DNA of 6,629 bases from Sphingomonadaceae bacterium (GTDB lineage: Bacteria > Pseudomonadota > Alphaproteobacteria > Sphingomonadales > Sphingomonadaceae): positions 1-6,629 of the forward strand of contig SHLU01000134.1 of assembly GCA_004282995.1 (NCBI GenBank). The letters run 5' to 3'. The notes under the pieces were generated by a model, which was not told where the DNA came from, ran no database searches, and saw only the letters and a list, made by a program, of their open reading frames with translations. Positions 1 through 6,121 of the stretch are shown here, piece after piece. Every line of letters begins with the position of its first letter. Within the stretch, counting starts at the first letter, position 1. The translations under genes and the position numbers were made by a program.

Positions 1-49
1 CCACCCCAACTTCGGACATTAAGCACCGCGTATCGCGCATCACAAAAGC

Positions 50-300
50 AGCCGCCCATAGCCACCCACTTCATCCACGGCCGCGTCCAAGGCGTCTTCT
101 TCCTCGACTGGACGGTCAACACCGCGGCTTCGCCCAGCGTTTCGGACCGGGTGCGCAACTCCCTGATGGTACAGGCGAGGCGCTTCTGTGTGGTGAACTC
201 CATAATGTCGACCGCATGATCGCGGCGTTTCAACGGGGATATGCGGGGCGAACGACGCGAATTGGCCGCAGAGGCGGCTCCACACCCCGCTGATCAAGCT
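50..300 (+). pseudogene. Decayed acylphosphatase copy (second, inactive acyP)
   Basis: This stretch aligns with the intact acylphosphatase at 923-1231. Frame 1 from about base 61 reads HGRVQGVFFLDWTVNTAAS, against HGRVQGVFFRDWTVDTAAS in the intact gene. The catalytic Arg of the family is therefore Leu here, and the following Gly-Trp is Asp-Arg. A 1-base deletion near 163-165 shifts the frame; the continuation (DGTGEALLCGELHNVDRMIAA) is at 165-227. In the original frame a TGA falls at 217-219. After 227 the copy is 17 bases shorter than the intact gene, which restores frame 1, where ERRELAAE (250-273) matches EQRDIAAE. No ATG is visible in frame upstream, and the original stop is lost. Bases 192-227 match the functional gene at 34 of 36 positions, while other parts are much more diverged. 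Certainly a non-functional relic; its origin (old tandem duplicate or acquired homologue) is open. Confidence 0.88.
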
Positions 301-480
301 GTGGAAGGCTGGCCTTTCTCAAAGGAGCCATTCGCCTGGCAGAGACACGCCTGCGCTCACTTCATTTGACTAGCGTCGCTCGACTTGCGAGACTCGCACG
401 TATGGCGCCTGATACGCGGGCGCATCATCCGAAGCGGCGCATGATCGCCGCACACACGAACATTTTCAGGAAAGACATTC
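301..480. other. Spacer with no gene recognised, leader of the FKBP gene
   Basis: I find no convincing coding sequence here. It holds a few small imperfect inverted repeats, for example CGTAT/ATACG at 399-403 and 412-416, and two near-copies of GCGCATSAT around 420-450. A Shine-Dalgarno-like AGGAAAG at 468-474 serves the FKBP start at 481. A TTGACT at 366-371 could be a -35 element, but no acceptable -10 lies 16-18 bases on. The region may be eroded DNA left by the same rearrangement that made the acylphosphatase relic. Confidence 0.4.
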
Positions 481-918
481 ATGACCACTCCCAACAACGG
501 TGACACCGTGACCATCGACTACGTGCTGCGCAGGGGCGACGGCGAAATCGTGGGCAATACGCAAGAGACCGGCCCGCAGCAGGTTACGCTGGGCCAGGGC
601 GAGATCTTCCCGCAGATCGAACAGGCACTGACCGACATGGAAGTCGGCGGCGAGAAGTCGGTCGAGATCGAAAGCGACAACGCTTTCGGCCCCCGCCGCG
701 ACGAGCTGGTGATCGACATCCCCCGCGAAAACCTGCCGCCCGAGCCGGCGCCGCAACCGGGTATGGCCATGCAGGCGCAGCAACCTGATGGCCAGCCGCT
801 CACGCTGTATATCGTCGAGGTGGGCGAGCAATCGGTAAAGGCTGATGGCAATCACCCGCTTGCGGGCGAGGACATCACCTTCGACATTACCCTGCGCGAA
901 ATCCAGCAGGCAGCCTGA
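481..918 (+). CDS. SlyD-like FKBP-type peptidyl-prolyl cis-trans isomerase
   Basis: A 145-residue cytosolic protein (no signal peptide) of the SlyD-like FKBP family. These enzymes catalyse prolyl isomerisation and act as folding helpers. The FKBP half is split by an insert-in-flap chaperone domain at about residues 75-118. The family signature DGNHPLAG is at 122-129, followed by the closing strand ITFDITLREI. The protein ends right after it, so the His/Cys-rich metal-binding tail of E. coli SlyD (196 aa) is absent. Two pocket positions are unusual: the Asp normally found in DGxxxD is Gly25, and the Tyr of the A-Y-G motif is Phe69 (NAFGP). From family knowledge this suggests altered or weak isomerase activity; chaperone function may dominate. 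The ATG at 481 has AGGAAAG 6 bases upstream. The acylphosphatase begins 4 bases after the stop, so the two are very likely co-transcribed. Confidence 0.93.
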   Translation: MTTPNNGDTVTIDYVLRRGDGEIVGNTQETGPQQVTLGQGEIFPQIEQALTDMEVGGEKSVEIESDNAFGPRRDELVIDIPRENLPPEPAPQPGMAMQAQQPDGQPLTLYIVEVGEQSVKADGNHPLAGEDITFDITLREIQQAA

Positions 919-922
919 CGCC

Positions 923-1231
923 ATGGTGGCGGGCAACATGGCGCGCCGGTCCAGACCGGGCGGCCCGACAGCCCGCCACCTCATCATCCACGGACGTGTG
1001 CAAGGCGTGTTCTTTCGCGACTGGACGGTCGATACCGCGGCTTCGCTCGGTGTCTCCGGCTGGGTGCGGAACTTGCCCGATGGAACGGTCGAAGCGCATC
1101 TGGAAGGTGAACTCCATAACGTCGACCGCATGATCGCAGCGCTGCATGACGGCCCGCCGCGAGCGCAGGTCGAGCGGATAGAGCAGCGCGACATTGCCGC
1201 CGAGCGCCTGTCCGGATTCAAACGCTGCTAG
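923..1231 (+). CDS. Acylphosphatase
   Basis: A 102-residue protein of the small acylphosphatase family (ferredoxin-like alpha/beta fold), which hydrolyses acyl-phosphates such as acetyl- or 1,3-bisphosphoglyceryl phosphate in the cytosol. The signature HGRVQGVFFRDW is at residues 23-34 with catalytic Arg32. Catalytic Asn50 lies in GWVRNLPDG (46-54). Their 18-residue spacing equals that of the characterised enzymes (R23/N41 in the human numbering). The C-terminal strand ends in RLSGFKRC, close to the usual F-x-x-R-x end. The start is uncertain. ATG 923 lies 4 bases after the FKBP stop with a weak CAGG upstream. ATG 938 (97 aa) has GGCGGG shortly before it and gives a length closer to the family's usual 90-95 residues. 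The first ~17 residues are Arg/Gly-rich and dispensable for the fold. A dead copy lies upstream at 50-300. Confidence 0.93.
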   Translation: MVAGNMARRSRPGGPTARHLIIHGRVQGVFFRDWTVDTAASLGVSGWVRNLPDGTVEAHLEGELHNVDRMIAALHDGPPRAQVERIEQRDIAAERLSGFKRC

Positions 1232-1285
1232 CATTTCGGACCCATTGCCCGCCTCGCCCGTTCGATGGGCCAAGGGGCATTATCA

Positions 1286-1777
1286 ATGAAGAAATACACC
1301 TGGCCGATCCTGACCTTCCTCGCCGTATGCCTGGCTGGCTGGGGCGGACGGCAAGCGATCGGCACCGTGTATGGCGAAGCCGAGGCGTCGGCCCTGCTCG
1401 AGGCGCTGGCGCGTGCGGGGCTCTATCTGGGTTCGGCCATTGCCACCGCGGCCACCACCACGCTGGCGCTGATGTTGACGCTGATCGGGATGATCCGGCG
1501 GATGGACAAGGATTTCGACGACGGCGTTTACGGCAGGGTCAATCTTATCGCGCGGCTCGCAACCGCTTCGTTGATGCTCAGCCTGATCGTGTTGATGGCC
1601 TATACATTGCCCGTGGGCGAGTTCGATGAACTACCGGGGAATTGGTACGGCACCCTGTATGAAGTGCTCTATGCCTCAACCATCATCATGGTCGCGCTGT
1701 TGGCGGCGACCGTGGCCGTCCTATATCAGACTGTGCACAAGGTGATCGCCAGCATCACGCCGGGCGACCAGGTCTAG
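1286..1777 (+). CDS. Unrecognised four-helix integral membrane protein
   Basis: I do not recognise a family. The 163-residue protein shows four hydrophobic stretches: about residues 6-20 (after MKKY, so possibly an uncleaved signal anchor), 46-70, 87-108 and 125-147. Between helices 2 and 3 is a polar, charged loop, RRMDKDFDDGVYGR (71-84). Between helices 3 and 4 is an acidic segment ending in PGNWYGTLYEV. Positive charges at the N-terminus, at 71-75 and after helix 4 suggest both ends and the central loop face the cytoplasm, by the positive-inside rule. I chose ATG 1286 because AAGGGG at 1272-1277 sits 8 bases upstream; an in-frame ATG at 1265 would add seven residues but has no such site. 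It begins 54 bases after the acylphosphatase stop on the same strand, so it may close that operon. Function unknown. Confidence 0.8.
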   Translation: MKKYTWPILTFLAVCLAGWGGRQAIGTVYGEAEASALLEALARAGLYLGSAIATAATTTLALMLTLIGMIRRMDKDFDDGVYGRVNLIARLATASLMLSLIVLMAYTLPVGEFDELPGNWYGTLYEVLYASTIIMVALLAATVAVLYQTVHKVIASITPGDQV

Positions 1778-1831
1778 CTTTCAGGCGGGACGACCCTTTG
1801 TATCCGTAAAAACCTTCCTATCGGTGCGAAT

Positions 1832-1856
1832 ATGAGATTGTTTACACTCATCAATC
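1832..1856. promoter_or_regulatory. Overlapping inverted repeats upstream of the RcnB-like gene (possible operator)
   Basis: In the 229-base gap before the RcnB-like gene, GATTG (1836-1840) and CAATC (1852-1856) form a perfect inverted repeat around an 11-base AT-rich spacer. ATGAG (1832-1836) and CTCAT (1847-1851) form a second, interleaved one. A TATAAG at 1879-1884 is a possible -10 element, but no good -35 lies 17 bases before it. No known operator is recognised. The arms are short, so chance is a real alternative. The rest of the gap shows only the ribosome-binding site near 1987-1995. Confidence 0.2.
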
Positions 1857-2006
1857 GCCAGTTCATTCAGGTTTCCCTATAAGAACCTTAACGAAAGCCG
1901 TACAGGCCGGTTCAGTTCCCGGTCACTTCGCCTCGCTTAACACTTGATTCATCGTCAAGGGCCGCCGGGGTGGGCAGCGCGGCATCAGGAAGGGAATACT
2001 AGGACC

Positions 2007-3038
2007 ATGACGTTCGCAAAATTACTTAATGCCAGTGGTCTTGGTGCGCTTGCTGCCATGATTGCGATGGGTGCATCCGCCCCAGCGCAGGCAGCCGCCG
2101 CCGAGACCGAAGATACCCAGCGTGCCGAGCGTGACCGCGGTGACAAGCCCAAGGCGCGTCAGAACCGTGGTAAGCGTAAGGAGGCTCGCCAACAGCGTCG
2201 CCAGCGCCAGCAGGTCCGCCGCAGTGAAGGCAATCGCCAGCAGGCTCGCCAGCAGCAGCGTCAGGCTCAGCGCCCGGCCGCTCGCCAGCGTCCCGATCGC
2301 CAGGCGCAGCAACGGCAGCAGGTCCGCCGTGAGGTTTCCCGCGAGCAAATGCGTCGCGGCGATGCGCAGCGCGGCTCTGTCACCCGCCAACGCGCCCAGC
2401 GTGTCGAGCGGCAGCAGAACCAGCGCCGCGTTCAGCGTCAGCGCGCCGTCCAACAGGATCGCAATGCCTATCGCCAGGGTCGTCAGGACCAGCGCCGGGT
2501 AGAACGTCGGCGTGACCGGCGGAAAGCGCGACGGGATGGCGGCTTTGGCAGCCAGACCTATGACCGGGCCTACCGCGCCAACGACCGCGATTTCCGCCAG
2601 GAACGGCGCGAGTACCGCCGCGAGGAAGCGCGCCGTGAGGCTCGTCGCGATTATCGCCGCGAACAACGCCGTGAGGCCCGCCGCGACTACCGCCGCGACC
2701 AGCGTCGCGAAGCCCGCCGCGAGCACCGGCAGTGGGATCGCCGCTGGCGCAATTCGCACCGCTACAACTGGCGCGACTATCGCTATCGGAACCACAGCCA
2801 CTATCGCTTGGGCCGGTACTATGCGCCCTATCGCCATCACCGTTACAACCGGATCAGCATCGGCTTCTTCCTGGACAACGTGTTCTTCGGCAATCGGTAC
2901 TGGATCAACGATCCGTGGGATTATCGCCTGCCCGAGGTCTATGGCCCCTATCGCTGGGTCCGCTATTACGACGACGTGCTGCTGGTGAATATCTACACCG
3001 GCCAGGTGGTCGACGTGATCCACGACTTCTTCTGGTAA
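2007..3038 (+). CDS. Secreted Arg/Gln-rich RcnB-family protein
   Basis: A 343-residue protein with a clear signal peptide: MTFAKLLNASGLGALAAM and on, probable cleavage after AQA at 27-29. A very basic, low-complexity region of about residues 40-255 follows, dominated by R, Q, E and A. It includes two exact-length 12-residue units (DYRREQRREARR, DYRRDQRREARR; 215-238) and a related 13-residue unit before them. The C-terminus is Tyr/Arg/His-rich (HSHYRLGRYY, YRHHRYNR). It ends in the RcnB-type module VRYYDDVLLVNIYTGQVVDV at 318-337, then IHDFFW. RcnB of E. coli is a short periplasmic protein of nickel/cobalt homeostasis; only the C-terminal ~60-80 residues match, so a metal role is not shown here. 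The basic region may be a coiled coil or bind envelope polyanions (inference). ATG 2007 is chosen for the signal peptide and AGGAAGGGA at 1987-1995. Transcription likely ends at the hairpin at 3087. Confidence 0.85.
   Translation: MTFAKLLNASGLGALAAMIAMGASAPAQAAAAETEDTQRAERDRGDKPKARQNRGKRKEARQQRRQRQQVRRSEGNRQQARQQQRQAQRPAARQRPDRQAQQRQQVRREVSREQMRRGDAQRGSVTRQRAQRVERQQNQRRVQRQRAVQQDRNAYRQGRQDQRRVERRRDRRKARRDGGFGSQTYDRAYRANDRDFRQERREYRREEARREARRDYRREQRREARRDYRRDQRREARREHRQWDRRWRNSHRYNWRDYRYRNHSHYRLGRYYAPYRHHRYNRISIGFFLDNVFFGNRYWINDPWDYRLPEVYGPYRWVRYYDDVLLVNIYTGQVVDVIHDFFW
2610..2732 (+). repeat. 36-bp in-frame tandem repeats in the RcnB-like gene
   Basis: Two full 36-bp units, 2649-2684 and 2685-2720, encode DYRREQRREARR and DYRRDQRREARR. 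A 39-bp relative precedes them (2610-2648, EYRREEARREARR) and a partial unit follows (from 2721, EHRQ). Codons differ between units by synonymous changes (CGT/CGC, GAT/GAC, TAT/TAC), so the array is not a fresh slippage product. The unit length is a multiple of three, so copy-number changes would keep the frame. Confidence 0.85.
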
Positions 3039-3086
3039 GCCAAACGAATAGCACTGCCGGGCCGATGGGGGTCAGCCGGGCACTGC

Positions 3087-3123
3087 AAACCCCCGCCCCG
3101 GCGCATGCCAGGGTGGGGGTTTT
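3087..3123 (+). terminator. Rho-independent terminator between convergent genes
   Basis: AAACCCCCGCCC (3087-3098) pairs with GGGTGGGGGTTT (3111-3122) with one G-U wobble. An inner GGC/GCC stem (3100-3102, 3107-3109) closes the loop GCAT. TTTT follows on the plus strand. It ends the RcnB-like gene (stop at 3038). The A-run on the left arm gives a short T-run on the minus strand, so the same hairpin can also stop transcription of cytochrome b561, whose stop is at 3140. Confidence 0.9.
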
Positions 3124-3139
3124 CGCGTTTTGAGGAGGC

Positions 3140-3691
3140 CTAAGTTCGACCGAAGGGGAGCATCCGCATGATGCCGCCGCCCTTGCCCGGCAAGGAGTGC
3201 CAGATTGCCGCCAGCACATGCAGGGCGATGAGGTAGAGCATGACGGTACCCCCGGTCTTGTGCAGCCCGAAAATCGCCTTCCCTACATCAGGGTTCTCAC
3301 CCACCGGCAGCGCCGGGATACTGAAGACCCCGAACCAGTCGATGACATTGCCGAAATAGGAATTGGCCAACCACCCGCCGAGCGGGAGGCCGACAAGCAA
3401 CACGTAGAAAATGATGTGCAGGGTGCGGGCCGCTACCCGCTCCCACCCGGGGATAGACTGCGGCAGCGGCGGTACCTGGTGCATCAGCCGCCACGCCAAC
3501 CTGCCCAGTGTCAGCGCGAGAATGGTAATCCCCAACGCTTTGTGATCGACCATGATTGCGCTTGCTTCTTCACGGCTGGCGGCATGTTCCGCCGCCTCGG
3601 CAATGCGCCAGTTCCAGATGACGGCAATGGCAATGACCCAATGAAACGCCATCGCCACCAGCGAATATTTGCTCCGGCCCGCCTCATGCAT
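3140..3691 (-). CDS. Cytochrome b561 family di-heme membrane protein
   Basis: A 183-residue inner-membrane protein of the bacterial cytochrome b561 (CybB/YodB-like) family, which carries two b-type hemes in a four-helix bundle and passes electrons between quinol/superoxide-type donors and acceptors. The four heme-ligand candidates are His17 (AFHWVIA, helix 1), His50 (VDHKALG, helix 2), His144 (GLHKTGG) and His158 (ALHVLAA, helix 4). The 33- and 14-residue spacings resemble the E. coli CybB ligand pattern (H13/H47 and H137/H151). Helices lie at about 12-30, 50-70, 92-112 and 148-166. I prefer the ATG at 3689-3691 because GGGAG lies about 7 bases upstream on this strand. An ATG at 3719-3721 adds ten residues with no ribosome-binding site. 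It diverges from the dioxygenase gene and shares a terminator with the RcnB-like gene. Confidence 0.93.
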   Translation of the reverse strand: MHEAGRSKYSLVAMAFHWVIAIAVIWNWRIAEAAEHAASREEASAIMVDHKALGITILALTLGRLAWRLMHQVPPLPQSIPGWERVAARTLHIIFYVLLVGLPLGGWLANSYFGNVIDWFGVFSIPALPVGENPDVGKAIFGLHKTGGTVMLYLIALHVLAAIWHSLPGKGGGIMRMLPFGRT

Positions 3692-3721
3692 TCTCGCTCT
3701 CCCGATTAGCCCCACTTGCAT

Positions 3722-3748
3722 CTAGCAGCGGCATCGCCGCGCTGCTAG
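3722..3748. promoter_or_regulatory. Perfect 9+9 inverted repeat in the divergent intergenic gap
   Basis: CTAGCAGCG (3722-3730) and CGCTGCTAG (3740-3748) are exact reverse complements around a 9-base spacer. Inner pairing of GGC with GCC could extend the stem with a small bulge. It occupies the middle of the 67-base gap between the divergent starts of cytochrome b561 (3691) and the dioxygenase (3759). It could be an operator for both genes, or an RNA hairpin that shields the dioxygenase start 10 bases downstream, which lacks a clear Shine-Dalgarno. I know no regulator for this sequence. Confidence 0.5.
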
Positions 3749-3758
3749 CAATGGCTGT

Positions 3759-4427
3759 ATGGCTACCAAGACGATCGTTCCCGACAAGGACGCATTGGCC
3801 CGCGTGGGCCGCATGGTCCGCAAGCATCTCGACGCCAATCCCAAGGCCGAGAAGATCGCCACCGACAAGGCAGAGATTTACGCCCTGCGAGAGTTCGTCT
3901 CGGCCGAGGAATGCAAGAAGCTGATGATGATGATCGACGTAGTCGCTCAGCCAAGCGAGCTTTATGCCGGAACCGAGCGCGAAGGCTTCCGCACATCCTA
4001 TTCGGGCAATTTCAACCCCCACGATCCGTTCGTGAAAACAATCTCTGATCGAATCGACAAAGTCCTCGGCTTGCCCAGCAAGATCGGCGAAACGATCCAG
4101 GGTCAGCGCTACATGGCCGGCCAACAATTCAAGCCGCACCACGACTTTTTCCATGTCAGCGAAGAATATTGGCAGCAGGAACGCAAGCGCGGTGGTCAGC
4201 GCAGCTGGACTGCCATGCTGTTCATGAACAAGGTGGAAGCCGGCGGAGCAACGCGCTTCGTGAATGTCGGTATCGACGTCGAGCCCAAGCCCGGCGTACT
4301 GTTGATATGGAACAACGCCACGCCCGAAGGCCTGCCCAATGAGGACACGCTGCACGCCGGAACCCCTGTCCAGCGCGGGGTCAAATATGTCCTGACCAAG
4401 TGGTACCGGACGCGCAAATTTAGTTAA
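3759..4427 (+). CDS. 2OG-Fe(II) dioxygenase, prolyl 4-hydroxylase type
   Basis: A 222-residue cytosolic protein with a P4Hc domain (about residues 40-218) of the 2-oxoglutarate/Fe(II) dioxygenase superfamily. The iron triad is visible: His127-x-Asp129 (in FKPHHDFFH) and His199 (DTLHAGTP). Lys209 (RGVKYVLTKWYR) is the expected 2-oxoglutarate C5-carboxylate ligand. The H199-K209 spacing of 10 matches animal collagen P4H. AGGATRF at 161-167 is the family's AGGxTxF strand. The lysine/aspartate-rich first 40 residues are not part of the domain. The protein substrate is unknown; bacterial relatives hydroxylate proline in proteins such as EF-Tu or act on peptides, so the target here is not deducible. 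The start has no strong ribosome-binding site and sits just after an inverted repeat. The stop is 3 bases from that of the convergent lysK. Confidence 0.93.
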   Translation: MATKTIVPDKDALARVGRMVRKHLDANPKAEKIATDKAEIYALREFVSAEECKKLMMMIDVVAQPSELYAGTEREGFRTSYSGNFNPHDPFVKTISDRIDKVLGLPSKIGETIQGQRYMAGQQFKPHHDFFHVSEEYWQQERKRGGQRSWTAMLFMNKVEAGGATRFVNVGIDVEPKPGVLLIWNNATPEGLPNEDTLHAGTPVQRGVKYVLTKWYRTRKFS

Positions 4428-4430
4428 AGT

Positions 4431-6056
4431 CTAACGCGCGAGCGCTTCGGCGATCAGTTTGCGGGTATTCTCCACGCCATAGAGCGCGATGAAGCTGCCC
4501 ATGCGCGGCCCCTGGTCGCTGCCGAGCAGCGTCTGGTAGAGCGCCTTGAACCAGTCGCGCAGCGAAGCGAAGCCGAACTCTTCGCGCTTGCCGATTTCAT
4601 AAACTTGCGTTTGCAGGTCCTCTGCGCTGGTATCGGGATCGGCCTCTGCGAGAAACGCATCGAGCGCCTTTAGCGCTTGCGCTTCGTTGGGTTCGGGCGC
4701 CCGCTTGCTCAGCGTCGGCACGATATAATCGCGGGTATAGGCCACCGCAGACGCGATCAGCGTGTCCAGCTCCGGGCCGCGTTCTATCCCGTCGAGATAG
4801 GAATCAAGATAATCCGCCAGGTTCGCTTCGGTGGCTTCTGACCCGAGGACGCTGGCGAGATTGAGTAGCAGGCCGTAGCTGACAGGCAGGCTATCCCCTG
4901 CCCCCGGTGCTTCCTCGGCACTCCAGCCACCGTTAGCACGCAGCAGGTTCCATACCGGATTGCCGAGTTGCTTATCGAGCGGCTGCGAGGGGATCGAAGC
5001 GCGGAACTGCCAGTAATCGTCCACCGCGCGCGGGATTACGCCAACATGCAATTGCTTGGCGCTCTTTGGATTGGGGAAGATGTAGAAACCCAGGCTCTCT
5101 TCGGTACCGTAGGTCAGCCATTCCTCAATGGTCAGTCCGTTGCCCTTGGACTTGGAAATTTTCTCGCCGTTTTCATCAAGGAACAATTCGTAGATCAGCC
5201 CTTCGGGCTTACGACCACCGAGCACCTTGACGATCCGGCCCGATTGGACGCCGCTGTCGGTCAGATCCTTGCCATACATCTCGTAATCTACGCCGAGCGC
5301 ATACCAGCGCATCGCCCAGTCGACCTTCCATTGCAGCTTGGCCTGTCCGCCCAGTGCTGACTGCTCAACGACGGTGCCGTCCTCGTCTGTGAAGCGGATC
5401 GTCCCGGCCTCGGCATCGACAACTTCGACCGGCACCTGCAACACCCGGCCAGTAGCAGGGCTGACCGGCAGGACCGGCGAATAGGTCTGTCGCCGCTCCT
5501 CGCGCAGGGTCGGCAGCATGATATCAAGAATGTCCTGGTTGCGGCGCAGGACCTGGCGCAGCGCTTCGTCAAACGTGCCTGAATCGTACTGGTCGCTGGC
5601 AGCGACATATTCGTAGTCAAAACCGAACCGGTCGAGGAATTCGCGCAGTTTGGAATTATTGTGATGGGCAAAGCTCTGGTGGCCGGCATCGAACGGGTCG
5701 GGAATACGGCTGAGAGGCTTGTGCAGGTGCTTTTCAAGCAAGTCCCTGTTGGGGACATTGTCGGGCACCTTGCGCAGCCCATCCATATCATCGCTGAAGG
5801 CAACCAGCCGCGTCTTGCCGTCTTCCGGCCGCGCACCGATCAGTGCCTCGAATGCGCGTCGCACCAGTGTGGTGCGCAGCACTTCCTGGAAGGTGCCGAT
5901 ATGCGGCAGACCGCTCGGCCCGTAGCCTGTTTCGAACAGCACCGGAGACCCGTCGGGCTTGATCCCGTCAGGATAGCGTTTGAGCAGGCGCTGCGCTTCC
6001 TGGAATGGCCAGGACTTGGACACACGGGCGGCGGCGACAAGTTCTTGCATGCTCAT
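4431..6056 (-). CDS. lysK: Lysyl-tRNA synthetase, class I
   Basis: A 541-residue class I lysyl-tRNA synthetase, the archaeal-type enzyme used by many alphaproteobacteria instead of the class II LysS. It activates lysine with ATP and charges tRNA-Lys in the cytosol. The Rossmann-fold signatures are GPSGLPHIGTF (HIGT at residues 52-55) and GEKISKSKGNG (KISKS at 299-303). FSDDMDGLRKVPDNVP (87-102) is typical of this enzyme. The region after about 340 is the helical anticodon-binding part. The length is normal for the family, and no frame damage is seen. The ATG at 6054-6056 has AAAGG (plus coordinates 6065-6069) 8 bases upstream; the Met two codons later is less likely. The gene lies 65 bases downstream of the VOC gene on the same strand, with no clear terminator between, so it may be partly transcribed from the VOC promoter. 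No class II lysS is in the window. Confidence 0.97.
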   Translation of the reverse strand: MSMQELVAAARVSKSWPFQEAQRLLKRYPDGIKPDGSPVLFETGYGPSGLPHIGTFQEVLRTTLVRRAFEALIGARPEDGKTRLVAFSDDMDGLRKVPDNVPNRDLLEKHLHKPLSRIPDPFDAGHQSFAHHNNSKLREFLDRFGFDYEYVAASDQYDSGTFDEALRQVLRRNQDILDIMLPTLREERRQTYSPVLPVSPATGRVLQVPVEVVDAEAGTIRFTDEDGTVVEQSALGGQAKLQWKVDWAMRWYALGVDYEMYGKDLTDSGVQSGRIVKVLGGRKPEGLIYELFLDENGEKISKSKGNGLTIEEWLTYGTEESLGFYIFPNPKSAKQLHVGVIPRAVDDYWQFRASIPSQPLDKQLGNPVWNLLRANGGWSAEEAPGAGDSLPVSYGLLLNLASVLGSEATEANLADYLDSYLDGIERGPELDTLIASAVAYTRDYIVPTLSKRAPEPNEAQALKALDAFLAEADPDTSAEDLQTQVYEIGKREEFGFASLRDWFKALYQTLLGSDQGPRMGSFIALYGVENTRKLIAEALAR

Positions 6057-6092
6057 GGCAGGAGCCTTTGCGCGAGCACCGGGAATGTTGCA

Positions 6093-6106
6093 AGTGCGAA
6101 GGCACT
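6093..6106 (-). other. Small hairpin between the VOC gene and lysK
   Basis: AGTGC (6093-6097) and GCACT (6102-6106) form a perfect 5-bp stem with a 4-base loop (CTTC in the minus-strand RNA). CGGG (6080-6083) could pair with CCCG (6107-6110) across a bulge. There is no T-tract on either strand, so it does not look like an intrinsic terminator. It could be an RNA processing or stability element in a VOC-lysK transcript, or chance. Confidence 0.3.
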
Positions 6107-6121
6107 CCCGCCGCGCCGCAA

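Noticed and set aside
304..317. AAGGC-TG-GCCTT inverted repeat after the acylphosphatase relic
   Set aside because: A 2-base loop cannot form a hairpin and no T-tract follows, so it is not a terminator.
366..400. TTGACT at 366-371 as the -35 of an FKBP promoter
   Set aside because: The hexamer 17 bases on is GAGACT, a poor -10. Not enough to call a promoter.
466..1221. A 251-codon minus-strand frame across the FKBP and acylphosphatase genes
   Set aside because: It overlaps two well-supported genes and its product has no recognisable domain.
1944..2006. Upstream TTG start for the RcnB-like gene
   Set aside because: It would put 21 polar residues before a textbook signal peptide. The ATG at 2007 has its own ribosome-binding site.
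2022..3023. A 333-codon open frame antisense to the RcnB-like gene
   Set aside because: It is the mirror of the CGC/CAG-rich codon pattern of the Arg/Gln region. It gives a low-complexity Ala/Leu/Val/Ile string with no start signal or family.
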